Assembly (NCBI GenBank): GCA_947473805.1
Contig: CANJGB010000016.1
Coordinates: 1 to 64,000, forward strand
Direction of reading: 5' to 3'
Origin: Alphaproteobacteria bacterium
GTDB taxonomy: Bacteria > Pseudomonadota > Alphaproteobacteria > Ferrovibrionales > Ferrovibrionaceae
Length of the DNA: 64,000 nucleotides
Part shown: piece after piece, positions 1 to 8,691 of the stretch
Layout of the letters: the number at the start of each line of letters is the position of its first letter
Position numbering within the stretch: the stretch's first letter is position 1
The notes under the pieces: model-generated
What the model was told of the DNA's origin: nothing
What the model saw: only the letters and a program-made list of their open reading frames with translations
Databases searched by the model: none
Position numbers and translations under genes: made by a program

Positions 1-82
1 CCGTCCGGCCCTTTGCCAGCTCCACCTCGGCCTGCCGCAGCAGCCCGATGATCTGCTCCGCCGTATATCGCTTCCTTGGCAT
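1..82 (-). CDS. IS3-family transposase OrfA, N-terminal fragment
   Basis: On the minus strand an ATG at 82 opens a frame of 27 residues reaching the window edge. It begins MPRKRYTAEQIIGLLRQAE, the well-known opening of IS3-family OrfA proteins, whose N-terminal helix-turn-helix binds the element ends. A very strong ribosome site (GGAGGAGGT) lies just upstream of the ATG. OrfA normally works with OrfB, made by frameshifting, as an OrfAB DDE transposase; OrfB would lie to the left, outside the window. Identity rests on a short but characteristic segment. Confidence 0.75.
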   Translation of the reverse strand, partial: MPRKRYTAEQIIGLLRQAEVELAKGRT

Positions 83-149
83 CGTACCTCCTCCATGTGG
101 AGGCCGAATTCTCCCTCAAATCTTGGAGCCCTTTAAGGGATGCAGACCA
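1..149 (-). mobile_element. End of an IS3-family insertion sequence (cut by window edge)
   Basis: The first 82 bases encode the N-terminus of an IS3-type OrfA transposase on the minus strand. The stretch up to about position 149 is its upstream end. Read on the minus strand, a TGGTCTGCATCCC-like start at about 149 could be the outer tip of the terminal inverted repeat. The other end and the target duplication lie outside the window, so the boundary is a guess. Confidence 0.6.
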
Positions 150-240
150 TTTGAGAATCTGTTCTAGAAAGGTTAGCGCCCCGTCATCTTCGTCGCCTCA
201 GCCTCGTCACGGGGCATCCAACCTTAAATGACGCTGACGC

Positions 241-510
241 TCAGGGCTCCCGCCCGTTGGCATTTTTAGAGTCGGCAATGCTGCTCTCCGCCAGACGGGG
301 AAAGTACGCCTTGCACAACTTCATCTGGGGGCTGTCGAACCGGCCGTCGCAGGCCGCAGACAAGATGCTGGCCAACCGGGGCAGCCCGATATCGCCGTGC
401 TCCGCGATCAGCTTCGCCTTGGAGTAGACACCGCGCCGGCCGCAGGGCGTGCATGCGTAAATCACCTGCTCGCCGGGATGCTGGGAAATGGGAACGCCGC
501 CGTCATTCAC
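241..510 (-). CDS. Small conserved hypothetical protein with paired cysteines
   Basis: This 89-residue protein starts with GTG at 510; GGAGG lies about 15 bases upstream, a rather long spacing. It carries Cys20-x2-Cys23 followed by Gly-Arg-Arg-Gly, and further cysteines at 54 and 66, so a small metal site is possible but not proven. The style matches short hypothetical proteins often found near mobile elements and phage genes in Alphaproteobacteria, which fits its place beside an IS end. No function can be assigned. The overlapping plus- and minus-strand frames lack comparable features. Confidence 0.55.
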   Translation of the reverse strand: MNDGGVPISQHPGEQVIYACTPCGRRGVYSKAKLIAEHGDIGLPRLASILSAACDGRFDSPQMKLCKAYFPRLAESSIADSKNANGREP

Positions 511-767
511 CAGCTTACTTTAATGCCTCCGAGTTGTTGATTTACCGCAATCTACGGGGTCGGGTTTCCCTGCAAATGCAGGCCGGATGCAGGGAATTGG
601 GGCTGCGAGGCGGCATCTCAATGGCTCGGATAGTACCCCTTGGACGGCCGTGGTCGTGCGGTGTAATTCCTGTGTAATCGTGCAGAAAACGCGCGGGACA
701 AAAATAGAATTTCACAGGCGCTGAAAAGCGGGAAAATGTGCCCTAAGCCCTTATGTCATAAGGGTAA

Positions 768-1337
768 ATGGATCATCGCGGCAACGCGTGGAATGTTCTG
801 CCGGCTTACTTAAAAACCGGACGCAACCCGGCCCAAAAGGGCATTTTGGTACGCCAAGGCGATATCACGACCGCAACGGTTGATGCGGTCGTCAACGCCG
901 CCAACGGATCGTTACTGGGCGGGGGCGGGGTAGACGGTGCCATTCACCGGGCGGCTGGCCCCGGGCTGCTGGCCGAGTGCCGCATGTTACGCGGCTGCGC
1001 GACCGGCCAAGCCAAAGCGACCGGGGGCCATCGCCTGCAGGCGCGCCATATCATCCATACCGTCGGGCCAGTCTGGCACGATGGCGGCCAGAACGAGGCC
1101 GCGCTGCTGGCGGCCTGTTACAGCAACAGCCTGAAACTGGCGGCCTCACTCTCGTGCGTTTCCGTCGCCTTCCCCGCAATTTCAACCGGGGTCTATGGCT
1201 ACCCGCGCACCGCGGCGGCGGAGATTGCGGTCGCACAGTGCTTCGCGTGGATAAATGCCGGCGAAGCGCCCCATACCATCGAACTGTGGGCCTTCGACGA
1301 CGAAACGGCGCGGCTTTATCGAGCCCTGTTGCCATGA
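768..1337 (+). CDS. Macro-domain protein (O-acetyl-ADP-ribose deacetylase type)
   Basis: 189 residues forming one macro domain of the YmdB/MacroD type, which bind ADP-ribose and remove acetyl or ADP-ribosyl groups. Visible motifs in order: GDIT at 31-34, NAAN at 43-46, the Gly-rich substrate loop with [10 protein letters not shown] at 51-60, and STGVYGYP at 139-146. YmdB-type proteins usually begin just before the GDIT motif, so the first 25 or so residues are an extension and the true start may be downstream (a TTG at 846 is possible). Its stop overlaps the start of the exporter gene as ATGA, so the two are translationally coupled. Cytoplasmic; the physiological substrate cannot be read from sequence. 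Confidence 0.88.
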   Translation: MDHRGNAWNVLPAYLKTGRNPAQKGILVRQGDITTATVDAVVNAANGSLLGGGGVDGAIHRAAGPGLLAECRMLRGCATGQAKATGGHRLQARHIIHTVGPVWHDGGQNEAALLAACYSNSLKLAASLSCVSVAFPAISTGVYGYPRTAAAEIAVAQCFAWINAGEAPHTIELWAFDDETARLYRALLP

Positions 1338-2209
1338 ACGACACCCGCCTGCGCGCTACGCTGTTTGGCGCGGTCGCTCTGTTGCTGTGGTCGTCGCTGG
1401 CCGTCCTCGCCGCCGCGACGGGCCACGTGCCGCCACTGCTGTTGACCGTCGTTTCTTTCGCTATCGCCTCACTCCTCGCGCTCGGCAAATGGCTGGTGCG
1501 AGGCGAGAGCATTGTGGCGCACCTGCGTCTGCCCGCCGGCGCCTGGGTCGTCGGTGTGGGCGGATTGTTCGGCTATCACGCGTTGTATTTCCTCGCCCTA
1601 CAGCGGGCGCCGCCGGTCGAGGCATCGCTGATCAACTATTTATGGCCGCTGCTGATCGTGTTGCTGTCGGCCTTTCTGCCGGGGGAACGCCTGCGCTGGT
1701 TTCATGTGGCCGGCGCGATTCTGGGCCTGTCGGGCACGGTGCTGCTGGTCACTGGCGGGCGCCTCGGCTTTCGCGCCGAGTTTGCTTTGGGCTACGGCGC
1801 CGCCTTTGCCTGCGCCTTCATCTGGTCGAGCTATTCCGTCCTCAGTCGGCGGATGGCGGCGGTGCCGACCGATGCCGTGGGCGGATTCTGTGCCGCCACC
1901 GCGCTGCTGGCCCTGCTGCTGCACCTCGGTCTGGAGCAGACGGTCTGGCCGGAAACCGGCCTGCAATGGCTGGCCCTGCTGGCGCTTGGCCTGGGTCCGG
2001 CGGGCAGCGCCTTTTTCTTTTGGGACTATGGCGTGAAGCGCGGCGACATCCGCGCGCTGGGCGCTGCCTCCTACGCGACGCCCCTGCTCTCGACATTGTG
2101 GCTGCTGCTTTCGGGCGTGGGAACGGCGCACTGGACGGCGATTGTGGCGTGCCTGTTGATTGCCGGTGGCGGCGCGCTGGGTGCGGGCGACCTGCTGCGC
2201 CGGCGCTGA
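1334..2209 (+). CDS. EamA/DMT-family exporter, YddG-like
   Basis: 291 residues from the ATG that overlaps the macro-domain stop codon. The open frame extends further upstream but only inside the preceding gene. About ten hydrophobic segments form two EamA repeats. The pattern LLWSS near the N-terminus, NYLWPLL near residue 100, and a second-half segment ending in SYATPLLS resemble the aromatic amino acid exporter YddG and related drug/metabolite transporters. Inner membrane protein exporting a small metabolite; the substrate is unknown. The gene is convergent with and directly abuts the gamma-glutamyltransferase gene (stop codons adjacent). Confidence 0.88.
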   Translation: MNDTRLRATLFGAVALLLWSSLAVLAAATGHVPPLLLTVVSFAIASLLALGKWLVRGESIVAHLRLPAGAWVVGVGGLFGYHALYFLALQRAPPVEASLINYLWPLLIVLLSAFLPGERLRWFHVAGAILGLSGTVLLVTGGRLGFRAEFALGYGAAFACAFIWSSYSVLSRRMAAVPTDAVGGFCAATALLALLLHLGLEQTVWPETGLQWLALLALGLGPAGSAFFFWDYGVKRGDIRALGAASYATPLLSTLWLLLSGVGTAHWTAIVACLLIAGGGALGAGDLLRRR

Positions 2210-3823
2210 TCAGTCGCCGACCGCAACACCCTCACGCCGGCGGTCTCCGCCGCCCCTCAACCGGTCTCCGACAATGCGGATGCCCTGCTGGCCGCTGTCG
2301 ATTTCGCCCAGCCGCACCTGATGACCCATCCCTTCGAGTGCTGTCTTCGCCGCCTCGCGCCCTGGGCCGGTTTCCAGTTCGGTCATGCCGTTGCGGTTAA
2401 GGGCGTGCGGCAGGTCAATGGCGGCCTGCATGTCGAGATTCCAGTCGAGCGTCGCCACCAGCATCTTGGCGACGAAACCGATAATGCGTGGCCCACCCTG
2501 GCTGCCCAGCGCCAGGACCATTCGGCCATCGCGGTCGAACACCAGGACGGGTGTCATGGACGAGCGCGGGCGCTTGCCCGGCCCAGGGACATTCGGCCCT
2601 TCAGTGCGGGCGTCGAAATCGGCCAGTTCGTTGTTCAGGACATAGCCATCCTGCATCAGGCCGCTGCCGAAGGCGTCGCCCACGGAGCTGGTCATGCTGA
2701 CCGCGAGACCGGAATTATCAACCACGCTGACCTGGCTGGTGCCGTGCGTTTCGTTGAGCGCTGGAAGCGCGCCGCGACGGCCGAACGGTTCGCCAGGCGA
2801 CGCCACCCCCAGCGAGCTGTCGAGCGAGATCAGGTTGGACCGGCGCGCGAGATAGCGGCGGTCGAGCAGGGCGGCGACACGGCCCGGCGCAATCCCGTCG
2901 CCCACATAGGCATCGCGGTCTGCAAAGGCCAGCCGGCCGGCCTCGGCAATGACGTGCAGGCTGCGAACGTCAGCCGGTCCCCAGGCGGCGAGGTCGAACC
3001 GCTGCAGCAGAGCCATTATCTGCAGCACCGCAATGGCGCCGGACGATGGCGGCGGCGGACCGCAGATGACATAGACACGATATGGGCCGCACAAGGCGGC
3101 GACGCGGTGCGCGCGGTAGCCGGCCATGTCGCGACCGTCGAACATGCCGGGGCGGCGATAGAAGGCTGCTGCACCGCCGGAGGCAACGGTGCGCAAAGTT
3201 TCGGCCAGAGCCGGGTTGCGCAGGATCTGCCCGGCCTGCAACGACTGCCCATTGGGAAGGAAGTAAGCGGCCATGGCCGGATCGCGCGCCAGGCGCTCGC
3301 GGTATGTGGCGACGGACGAGGCGAGCCGCGGCGAGACAACGAAGCCATTTTCGGAAAGATCTATGGCGTGGCGGAACAGGTCGGCCCACGGCAGGTGGCC
3401 ATAGGCACGATGCGCCATCTCGAATGCCCGCAACATGCCCGGTATGCCGACCGCCTGCGGGCCATAAGCATAGGACAGATAGGGCAGCGATCTGCCATCG
3501 GGACCGACGAACAAGCCGGGACGAACGGTAGACGGGGCCGCCTCGCGCCCCTCGAACACCTCGACCTTGTCGCGATCGCGGCCGACGACCATGAACGTAC
3601 TGCCCCCAATGCCGGCCGCCTGCGGCTCGACCAGGGTCAGGACCAGCTGGGTGGCGATGGCGGCGTCGACGGCATTGCCGCCGGCGCGGAGGATGTCGCG
3701 CCCTGCCTCCGCCGCCAGCGGATGGGCAGCCGCCAGCATGTGGCGCCGGGCCTCGACCGCCTCTGCCGTAGCCAGGCCCGGCCAGAGCAGGACGATCAGA
3801 ATCAATGTCGCGCGCCGCATCAT
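2210..3823 (-). CDS. ggt: Gamma-glutamyltransferase (Ntn hydrolase)
   Basis: 537 residues. An N-terminal signal sequence (cleavage plausible near ATA-EA at 20-21) sends it to the periplasm. The enzyme transfers or hydrolyses gamma-glutamyl groups of glutathione and related peptides and is made as a precursor that cleaves itself. The small-subunit nucleophile is Thr362, in the family position (TSQVSVVD, equivalent to TTHYSVVD of E. coli GGT). Other family segments seen are GGNAVDAAIA at 48-57, GIGGSTFMV at 71-79 and the PLHA-like DLPHAL near the C-terminus. Length is slightly shorter than the usual 560-580. It points away from the ion channel gene, so it is probably transcribed alone. Confidence 0.93.
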   Translation of the reverse strand: MMRRATLILIVLLWPGLATAEAVEARRHMLAAAHPLAAEAGRDILRAGGNAVDAAIATQLVLTLVEPQAAGIGGSTFMVVGRDRDKVEVFEGREAAPSTVRPGLFVGPDGRSLPYLSYAYGPQAVGIPGMLRAFEMAHRAYGHLPWADLFRHAIDLSENGFVVSPRLASSVATYRERLARDPAMAAYFLPNGQSLQAGQILRNPALAETLRTVASGGAAAFYRRPGMFDGRDMAGYRAHRVAALCGPYRVYVICGPPPPSSGAIAVLQIMALLQRFDLAAWGPADVRSLHVIAEAGRLAFADRDAYVGDGIAPGRVAALLDRRYLARRSNLISLDSSLGVASPGEPFGRRGALPALNETHGTSQVSVVDNSGLAVSMTSSVGDAFGSGLMQDGYVLNNELADFDARTEGPNVPGPGKRPRSSMTPVLVFDRDGRMVLALGSQGGPRIIGFVAKMLVATLDWNLDMQAAIDLPHALNRNGMTELETGPGREAAKTALEGMGHQVRLGEIDSGQQGIRIVGDRLRGGGDRRREGVAVGD

Positions 3824-3866
3824 GTCGTAAGCTTACCGCGAATAACCAAAGTCACGGGATAATCCG

Positions 3867-4298
3867 ATGCCGCAGGCGATGCTGTTTACCACCGTGCTCG
3901 TGCTCATCTGCGTGCTGATCCACTATGAGGTCCTGCGGCTGAACACCCATTTGCTGCCTCGCTTGCCGGTCATGCCCCGTTACCGCATCATTTCCGTCCT
4001 GGTCTTTGCATTCGTCGGCCACACTATCGAGGTCTGGCTGTTCGGCGTGGCCTACTGGCTGATGGCCGGGCATCTGGGCCTGGGCACGCTGGCCGGCGAT
4101 TTCGACGGTAGCCTGGTCGAATCCGTCTATTTCTCGGCCGTCACCTATTCGACGCTGGGCTTTGGCGATGTCTATCCCACTGGCGCGCTGCGCCTGGTCT
4201 CCGGCGTCGAGGCGCTGCTGGGCCTCGTGCTGGTCGGCTGGACCACCTCCTATACCTATCTGGCAATGCGCGAATTGTGGGACCTGCACGGAAAGTAA
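3867..4298 (+). CDS. Two-TM ion channel with K+-channel-like pore
   Basis: 143 residues with an N-terminal hydrophobic segment (5-20), two membrane segments (about 42-68 and 107-128) and a pore loop between them. The selectivity-filter position reads TLGFGD (96-101) instead of the canonical TVGYGD, a substitution common in the small bacterial Ion_trans_2 (PF07885) proteins. No RCK or cyclic-nucleotide domain follows; the chain ends about 15 residues after the last helix. It probably forms a tetrameric cation channel in the inner membrane. Ion preference cannot be told from the altered filter. Confidence 0.82.
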   Translation: MPQAMLFTTVLVLICVLIHYEVLRLNTHLLPRLPVMPRYRIISVLVFAFVGHTIEVWLFGVAYWLMAGHLGLGTLAGDFDGSLVESVYFSAVTYSTLGFGDVYPTGALRLVSGVEALLGLVLVGWTTSYTYLAMRELWDLHGK

Positions 4299-4354
4299 CA
4301 GACCGTAAGTACCCGGACAGACAGACACCGCGGCAACGGCTATAAGCTGCGCCG

Positions 4355-5356
4355 ATGGTGCGCCCCGGCCCCCGCAACCTGATTACCGACGTCGACGGGA
4401 TTCTCGTCGGCAATGCCGAGGATGCGCGCGTCCGTACCGGCACGACAGTCGTGCTGGCCGAAACGCCTGCCGTGGCCGGCGTGGACGTTCGCGGCGGCGC
4501 GCCCGGTACCCGTGAGACCGCGCTGCTGGACCCGGTAAACCTGATCGAGCGGATCGACGCCATCTGCCTGTCGGGCGGGTCGGCCTTTGGTCTGGACGCG
4601 GCGTCGGGTGTCATGCATTTTTTGGCCGAACAAGGGCGCGGCTTCGCCATTGGCCCGGCCCGGGTGCCACTCGTCCCGGCGGCGATCCTGTTCGACTTGC
4701 TGAACGGCGGCGACAAGAGCTGGACCCATGAGCCGCCCTATCGCCTGCTGGGGCGCGCAGCGGTCGCGGCAGCGGGCCACGACTTTCACCTCGGGAATGC
4801 CGGCGCCGGCTTCGGCGCCGTGGCCGGCGCATTGAAGGGCGGGCTGGGCAGTGCATCGATTGTCGCCGCGGACGGCCTGCAGGTCGGCGCGCTGGTGGCG
4901 GCCAATCCCGTCGGCAGCGCCGTGGATGGCAAGACCGGCGCCTTCTGGGCGCACGCCCTGGCCGCTCCGGGTGAAGCCAATGACCGCCGCCCGACCAGCC
5001 CGCGCACCGAGTTCGATCTGCCGCCAGACATGAAGCGTCCGCAAGTGGGCGCCAATACGACCATCGGCGTGATCGCAACCAACGCGACGCTCGACAAGGC
5101 GCAGGCTACCCGCATCGCCATAATGGCGCATGACGGCCTGGCGCGGGCCATCCGCCCCGTGCATACGCCGACGGATGGCGATACGATATTCGCCCTGGCA
5201 ACGGCCCGTCGGCCGCTGGACCAGCCGGCCGCCGACGCCCTGACAAGGATCGGGCATTTGGCGGCTGATTGCGTTGCCCGCGCCGTGATGCGGGCGATCA
5301 TGGCGGCAGAAAGTCTCGGTAACGGCATCGGCTATAGCAGCCGGTACGGCGAGTAG
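4355..5356 (+). CDS. P1-family peptidase (DmpA / L-aminopeptidase-D-esterase type)
   Basis: 333 residues of the self-cleaving P1 peptidase family, relatives of DmpA that release N-terminal residues from small peptides or amides. Seen: NLITDVDGILVGN at the start, the oxyanion/substrate segment LSGGSAFGLDA (72-82), and the cleavage region ANTTIGVIATN at 233-243, where a Thr after Asn234 should become the N-terminal nucleophile of the small subunit. No signal peptide. It lies 31 bases upstream of a peptide-binding protein gene on the same strand, which suggests peptide use, although the pairing is only inferred. Confidence 0.88.
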   Translation: MVRPGPRNLITDVDGILVGNAEDARVRTGTTVVLAETPAVAGVDVRGGAPGTRETALLDPVNLIERIDAICLSGGSAFGLDAASGVMHFLAEQGRGFAIGPARVPLVPAAILFDLLNGGDKSWTHEPPYRLLGRAAVAAAGHDFHLGNAGAGFGAVAGALKGGLGSASIVAADGLQVGALVAANPVGSAVDGKTGAFWAHALAAPGEANDRRPTSPRTEFDLPPDMKRPQVGANTTIGVIATNATLDKAQATRIAIMAHDGLARAIRPVHTPTDGDTIFALATARRPLDQPAADALTRIGHLAADCVARAVMRAIMAAESLGNGIGYSSRYGE

Positions 5357-5387
5357 TTCCCCGAACCCGCGCACACAGGAGGATTTC

Positions 5388-6875
5388 ATGCGCAAGATCG
5401 GTACTCTGGCCCTCGCGGCCATGGCGGCTTTGACGTTGCCGGCGGCGGTACAGGCCCAGGGCAAGAAGGATGCCGTCGTCGTCGGCATGGTGCTTGAGCC
5501 GCCGGGCCTCGACCCGACGGTTGCGCCGGCCGCCGCCATTGGCGAGATCACCCACTACAACATCTACGAAGGCCTGACCCGCATCGTCGAGAACGGCACG
5601 GTACAGCCGCTGCTGGCCGACGAGTGGTCGGTCTCGTCCGACAGCAAGACCTGGACGTTCAAGCTGAAAAAGGGCGTGAAATTTCACGACGGCACGGCGT
5701 TCGACGGCGCCGATGTGAAGTCTGCCTTCGAGCGCTATGGCGCCGAGAAGAGCACCAACAAGAACAAATCCACCTTCGCCAACATGGAATCGATCACCAC
5801 GCCGGACCCGGCCACGGTGGTGATCAAGCTGAAGGAGGTCAACGCCACGCTGCTGTTCGACCTCGGCCTCAACACCGCCGTGATCACCGCAACCGAAAGC
5901 ACCGAGGGCAACGCGACCAAGCCCGTCGGTACCGGTCCGTTCAAGTTCGACAACTGGGTCAAGGGTGATCGCGTGGTCATGGTGGCGGCGCCGACCTGGC
6001 GCACGCCCGGCTCGGTAAAGATCAAGCGGGCCACGTTCCGCTTCATCACCGATCCGAATGCGGGCATGGCCGCGCTGATGGCGGGCGATGTTGATGCCTT
6101 CCCGCAGTTCAACACCTACGAGGCGGTGAACCAGTTCGCCAAGGACCCGCGCTTCACGGTGACGACGGGCACGACCGAGGGCGAAACGGTTCTGGCGATG
6201 AACAACAAGCGCAAGCCGTTCGATGACGTGCGGGTGCGCCGCGCCGTCGCCCACGCCATCGACCGCAACGCGATCCTGGCTGGCGCGCTGTACGGTTTCG
6301 GCCTGCCGATCGGCACCCACTTCCCACCGCACAACCCGGCGTATGTGGACCTGACCGGCCTGTATCCGCACGACGTGGCCAAGGCCAAGGCCTTGCTGGC
6401 CGAGGCCGGCTACCCGAACGGCATCGACGTCACGCTGAAACTGCCGCCGCCCGCCTATGCGCGCCGGAGCGGCGAGATCGTCGCCGCCGAGCTGGCCGAG
6501 GCCGGCATCCGCGTGAAGATCGAGAACATCGAGTTCGCGCAGTGGCTGGACGTCGTCTATGCCAAACTGAACTACGATCTGTCGATCATCGCGCATGTCG
6601 AGCCGAACGACCTCGATATCTACTCGAAGCCTGGCTACTACTTTGGCTACGAGAATGCCGAGTACAATGCGCTGATCGCCAAGATCAAGTCGACGGTCAA
6701 CGACGCCGAGCGGGCGAAGCTGCAGCAACAGGCCCAGCGCAAGCTGGCAGAGGACAGTGTCAACGGCTTCCTGTTCAGCCTGCCGCGCATTACCATCGCG
6801 AAGAAGGGCCTGACCGGCCTGTGGAAGAACGCGCCGATCTTCGCGAACGACCTGACCAACGTTCACTGGCAGTAG
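5388..6875 (+). CDS. ABC transporter substrate-binding protein, family 5 (oligopeptide type)
   Basis: 495 residues with a Sec signal peptide (MRKIG...ALPAAVQAQ, cleavage about 23) and the SBP_bac_5 fold. Family patterns include the opening VGMVLEPPGLDPT, the YEGLTRI segment, ADEWSVSSDSKTWTFKLKKGVKFHDG and DDVRVRRAVAHAIDR in the second half. It should bind peptides, nickel-like complexes or related cargo in the periplasm. No permease or ATPase genes are adjacent, so it is an orphan receptor or shares a distant transporter. A strong SD (AGGAGG) precedes the ATG, and a rho-independent terminator follows at 6905. Confidence 0.92.
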   Translation: MRKIGTLALAAMAALTLPAAVQAQGKKDAVVVGMVLEPPGLDPTVAPAAAIGEITHYNIYEGLTRIVENGTVQPLLADEWSVSSDSKTWTFKLKKGVKFHDGTAFDGADVKSAFERYGAEKSTNKNKSTFANMESITTPDPATVVIKLKEVNATLLFDLGLNTAVITATESTEGNATKPVGTGPFKFDNWVKGDRVVMVAAPTWRTPGSVKIKRATFRFITDPNAGMAALMAGDVDAFPQFNTYEAVNQFAKDPRFTVTTGTTEGETVLAMNNKRKPFDDVRVRRAVAHAIDRNAILAGALYGFGLPIGTHFPPHNPAYVDLTGLYPHDVAKAKALLAEAGYPNGIDVTLKLPPPAYARRSGEIVAAELAEAGIRVKIENIEFAQWLDVVYAKLNYDLSIIAHVEPNDLDIYSKPGYYFGYENAEYNALIAKIKSTVNDAERAKLQQQAQRKLAEDSVNGFLFSLPRITIAKKGLTGLWKNAPIFANDLTNVHWQ

Positions 6876-6904
6876 CGCCAGACGAAATAGGCCCGGAACG
6901 CCAG

Positions 6905-6942
6905 GGGCGCGGAGGATAAGTCCTTCGCGCCCTTTGTGTTTT
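6905..6942 (+). terminator. Rho-independent terminator after the peptide-binding protein
   Basis: A 12-bp stem (one G-T wobble), GGGCGCGGAGGA paired with TCCTTCGCGCCC around a TAAG loop, is followed by TTTGTGTTTT. It lies 30 bases past the stop of the binding-protein gene and separates it from the AI-2E transporter gene. Confidence 0.85.
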
Positions 6943-7003
6943 AACGATCCACACTTATTCGCGCGAAGGCTGAACCGAAACGCGGCGGACACGTTACGGA
7001 GGG

Positions 7004-8185
7004 ATGGCGGACCTTTCCAAGATCGAGGCGATCCTGCCGTCCGAAGGCACGGGCGGACCGGGCGAAGCGACCACGGCAGGGCCCGAGCGCTGGACGGTGC
7101 ATACTCTTTTGCTGACAGGCATTTTCCTGGTCGGCTTGTTATTCGCGCTGTACTTCGCGCGGGTCATCCTGCTGCCGATCCTGTTCGCCTTTCTGCTCTC
7201 CCTTTTGTTGCAGCCGGCGATGAACGGCCTGCTGAAGATAAAGCTGCCGAAGCCTATCGCCTCGGCGCTGGTCATCGTCGTGGTCTATGGCGCGCTGGGC
7301 GGCCTCGGCTCGCTGGTCGGCCCGCCGGCGGCGGAATGGTTCAGCAAGGCGCCGGAAAGCGTGGAGCGGCTGCAGACAAAGGTTGGTCATGCCAGCACCC
7401 TGCTCACCAAGCTGGACCGCGCCACTGCCAAGGTGGAGAAAATGGCCACTCCTGCCGGTGCTGGCGAGGCGCCTGCCGTGACTGTGCAAGGCCCGCGCCT
7501 GCGCACCATCCTGTTCGCGGGTACCCGCGACACGCTGACTGGCCTGTTCACCATGACCATCCTGCTGTTCTTCCTGCTGATGTCGGGCGACCAGTTCCTG
7601 CGCCGGCTGGTGGAGGTGGCACCACGCCTGTCCGACAAGAAACAGGTAGTCGAGATCGCCCGCGAAGTTGAGCGCAGCATTGCCGGCTACCTGTTGACCA
7701 TCAGCCTGATGAACGGCGCCCTCGGCGTGGCCACGACCCTGATCGCCTGGGGCTGTGGCATGGAAGACGCCCTTCTCTGGGGCACGCTCGCGTTCCTGCT
7801 GAACTACATCCCAATTCTGGGCCCCGTGGTCATGACCGCGGTTATGTTCATGGCCGGACTGGTGCAATTCGACTCGCTGCCACTCGCGGCGCTGCCGGCT
7901 GGCCTCTACTTCCTTGCGCATCTCATCGAGGCGGAGAGCGTGACACCGCTGCTGCTGGCGCGGCGCTTCGCGCTGAACCCGGTGATGATCATCCTGGCGC
8001 TGGTGTTCTGGTACTGGATGTGGGGCGTGCCGGGCGCGCTGCTGGCCGTGCCGATGCTCGCCACGTTCAAAATCCTGTGCGACCGCGTCGAACCGCTAAT
8101 GGCGCTGGGGCACTTCCTGGGTGGCGACCCGCCCGCCAACGGCGTCAATACCGCCAGCTACGGCAACGGCAACAGCCCTTCCTGA
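7004..8185 (+). CDS. AI-2E family transporter (PF01594)
   Basis: 393 residues. After a polar N-terminus of about 30 residues come two helices, a short third, a soluble segment (about 115-165), and then a cluster of helices, the arrangement of the AI-2E/PerM family. The family signature NYIPILGP lies near residue 267. These inner-membrane proteins export varied small molecules or ions; calling it an autoinducer transporter would be unsupported. GGAGGG directly touches the chosen ATG, an awkwardly short spacing, so a slightly later start is possible, though the membrane part is not affected. Confidence 0.88.
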   Translation: MADLSKIEAILPSEGTGGPGEATTAGPERWTVHTLLLTGIFLVGLLFALYFARVILLPILFAFLLSLLLQPAMNGLLKIKLPKPIASALVIVVVYGALGGLGSLVGPPAAEWFSKAPESVERLQTKVGHASTLLTKLDRATAKVEKMATPAGAGEAPAVTVQGPRLRTILFAGTRDTLTGLFTMTILLFFLLMSGDQFLRRLVEVAPRLSDKKQVVEIAREVERSIAGYLLTISLMNGALGVATTLIAWGCGMEDALLWGTLAFLLNYIPILGPVVMTAVMFMAGLVQFDSLPLAALPAGLYFLAHLIEAESVTPLLLARRFALNPVMIILALVFWYWMWGVPGALLAVPMLATFKILCDRVEPLMALGHFLGGDPPANGVNTASYGNGNSPS

Positions 8186-8214
8186 TTGCAGGCCGCCGGC
8201 CTTACAATATCGGC

Positions 8215-8589
8215 ATGACTTTCACCGTCAAAAAGATCGACCATGTCGTATTGCTGGCGCGAAACATCGCGTCACTGACGCGGTTCTACACGGCGGTCCT
8301 GGACGCCGTGGTTGAGCGGGAAGAAGCCAGTATCGGCCTGGTCCAGATCCGCATCGGCGACGCCCTGCTCGATCTCGTGCCGGCAACGGACGGCGCACCG
8401 GGCCGCAACATGGACCATCTGTGCTTTCGCATCGAGCCGATGGATGTGGCGGCCATCCGTACACGGTTGCAACCCTTTGGCGTTGTGCCCGAGCCGGTCG
8501 TGCGCCGGTATGGTGCCGACGGCTATGGACCCTCGGTCTATTTTCACGATCCTGAAGGAAACCGGATCGAACTGAAAGGCGGCGACTGA
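8215..8589 (+). CDS. VOC-family protein (glyoxalase/dioxygenase fold)
   Basis: 124 residues starting MTFTVKKIDHVVL, a single-domain vicinal-oxygen-chelate protein. The start is the ATG at 8215; the longer open frame only reads back into the previous gene. Likely metal ligands are His10, the HLCF histidine near residue 66 and Glu120 in the C-terminal DPEGNRIEL motif, which fits the usual His/Glu set. Such proteins act as glyoxalase-like enzymes, fosfomycin-resistance-like thiol transferases or binding proteins, and nothing here chooses among them. Few bases separate it from neighbours and no clear SD is seen. Confidence 0.85.
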   Translation: MTFTVKKIDHVVLLARNIASLTRFYTAVLDAVVEREEASIGLVQIRIGDALLDLVPATDGAPGRNMDHLCFRIEPMDVAAIRTRLQPFGVVPEPVVRRYGADGYGPSVYFHDPEGNRIELKGGD

Positions 8590-8691
8590 GCCACCCGGAC
8601 TGCGACATGGCTGGGCTTGTGCCCGGCGGGTATGGCTCTAGACTGCCGGCGCCTATTTTCCCCGCGCCGATTCGCCCTATTCACCCCTCAG

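Noticed and set aside
453-677. 74-codon plus-strand frame between the IS end and the macro gene
   Set aside because: No SD, no recognisable features, and it overlaps the Cys-containing minus-strand protein.
2321-3862. 513-codon plus-strand frame opposite ggt
   Set aside because: Antisense shadow of a GC-rich gene; the minus-strand product has signal peptide and catalytic Thr, while this frame has no family features.
5298-6992. 564-codon minus-strand frame opposite the peptide-binding protein
   Set aside because: Rich in Val/Arg/Gly/His typical of antisense frames; the plus strand has signal peptide, SD and terminator.
8600-8640. Hairpin GCTGGGC-TTGT-GCCCGGC before the MFS gene as terminator
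   Set aside because: Short stem without a following T-run; too weak to call.
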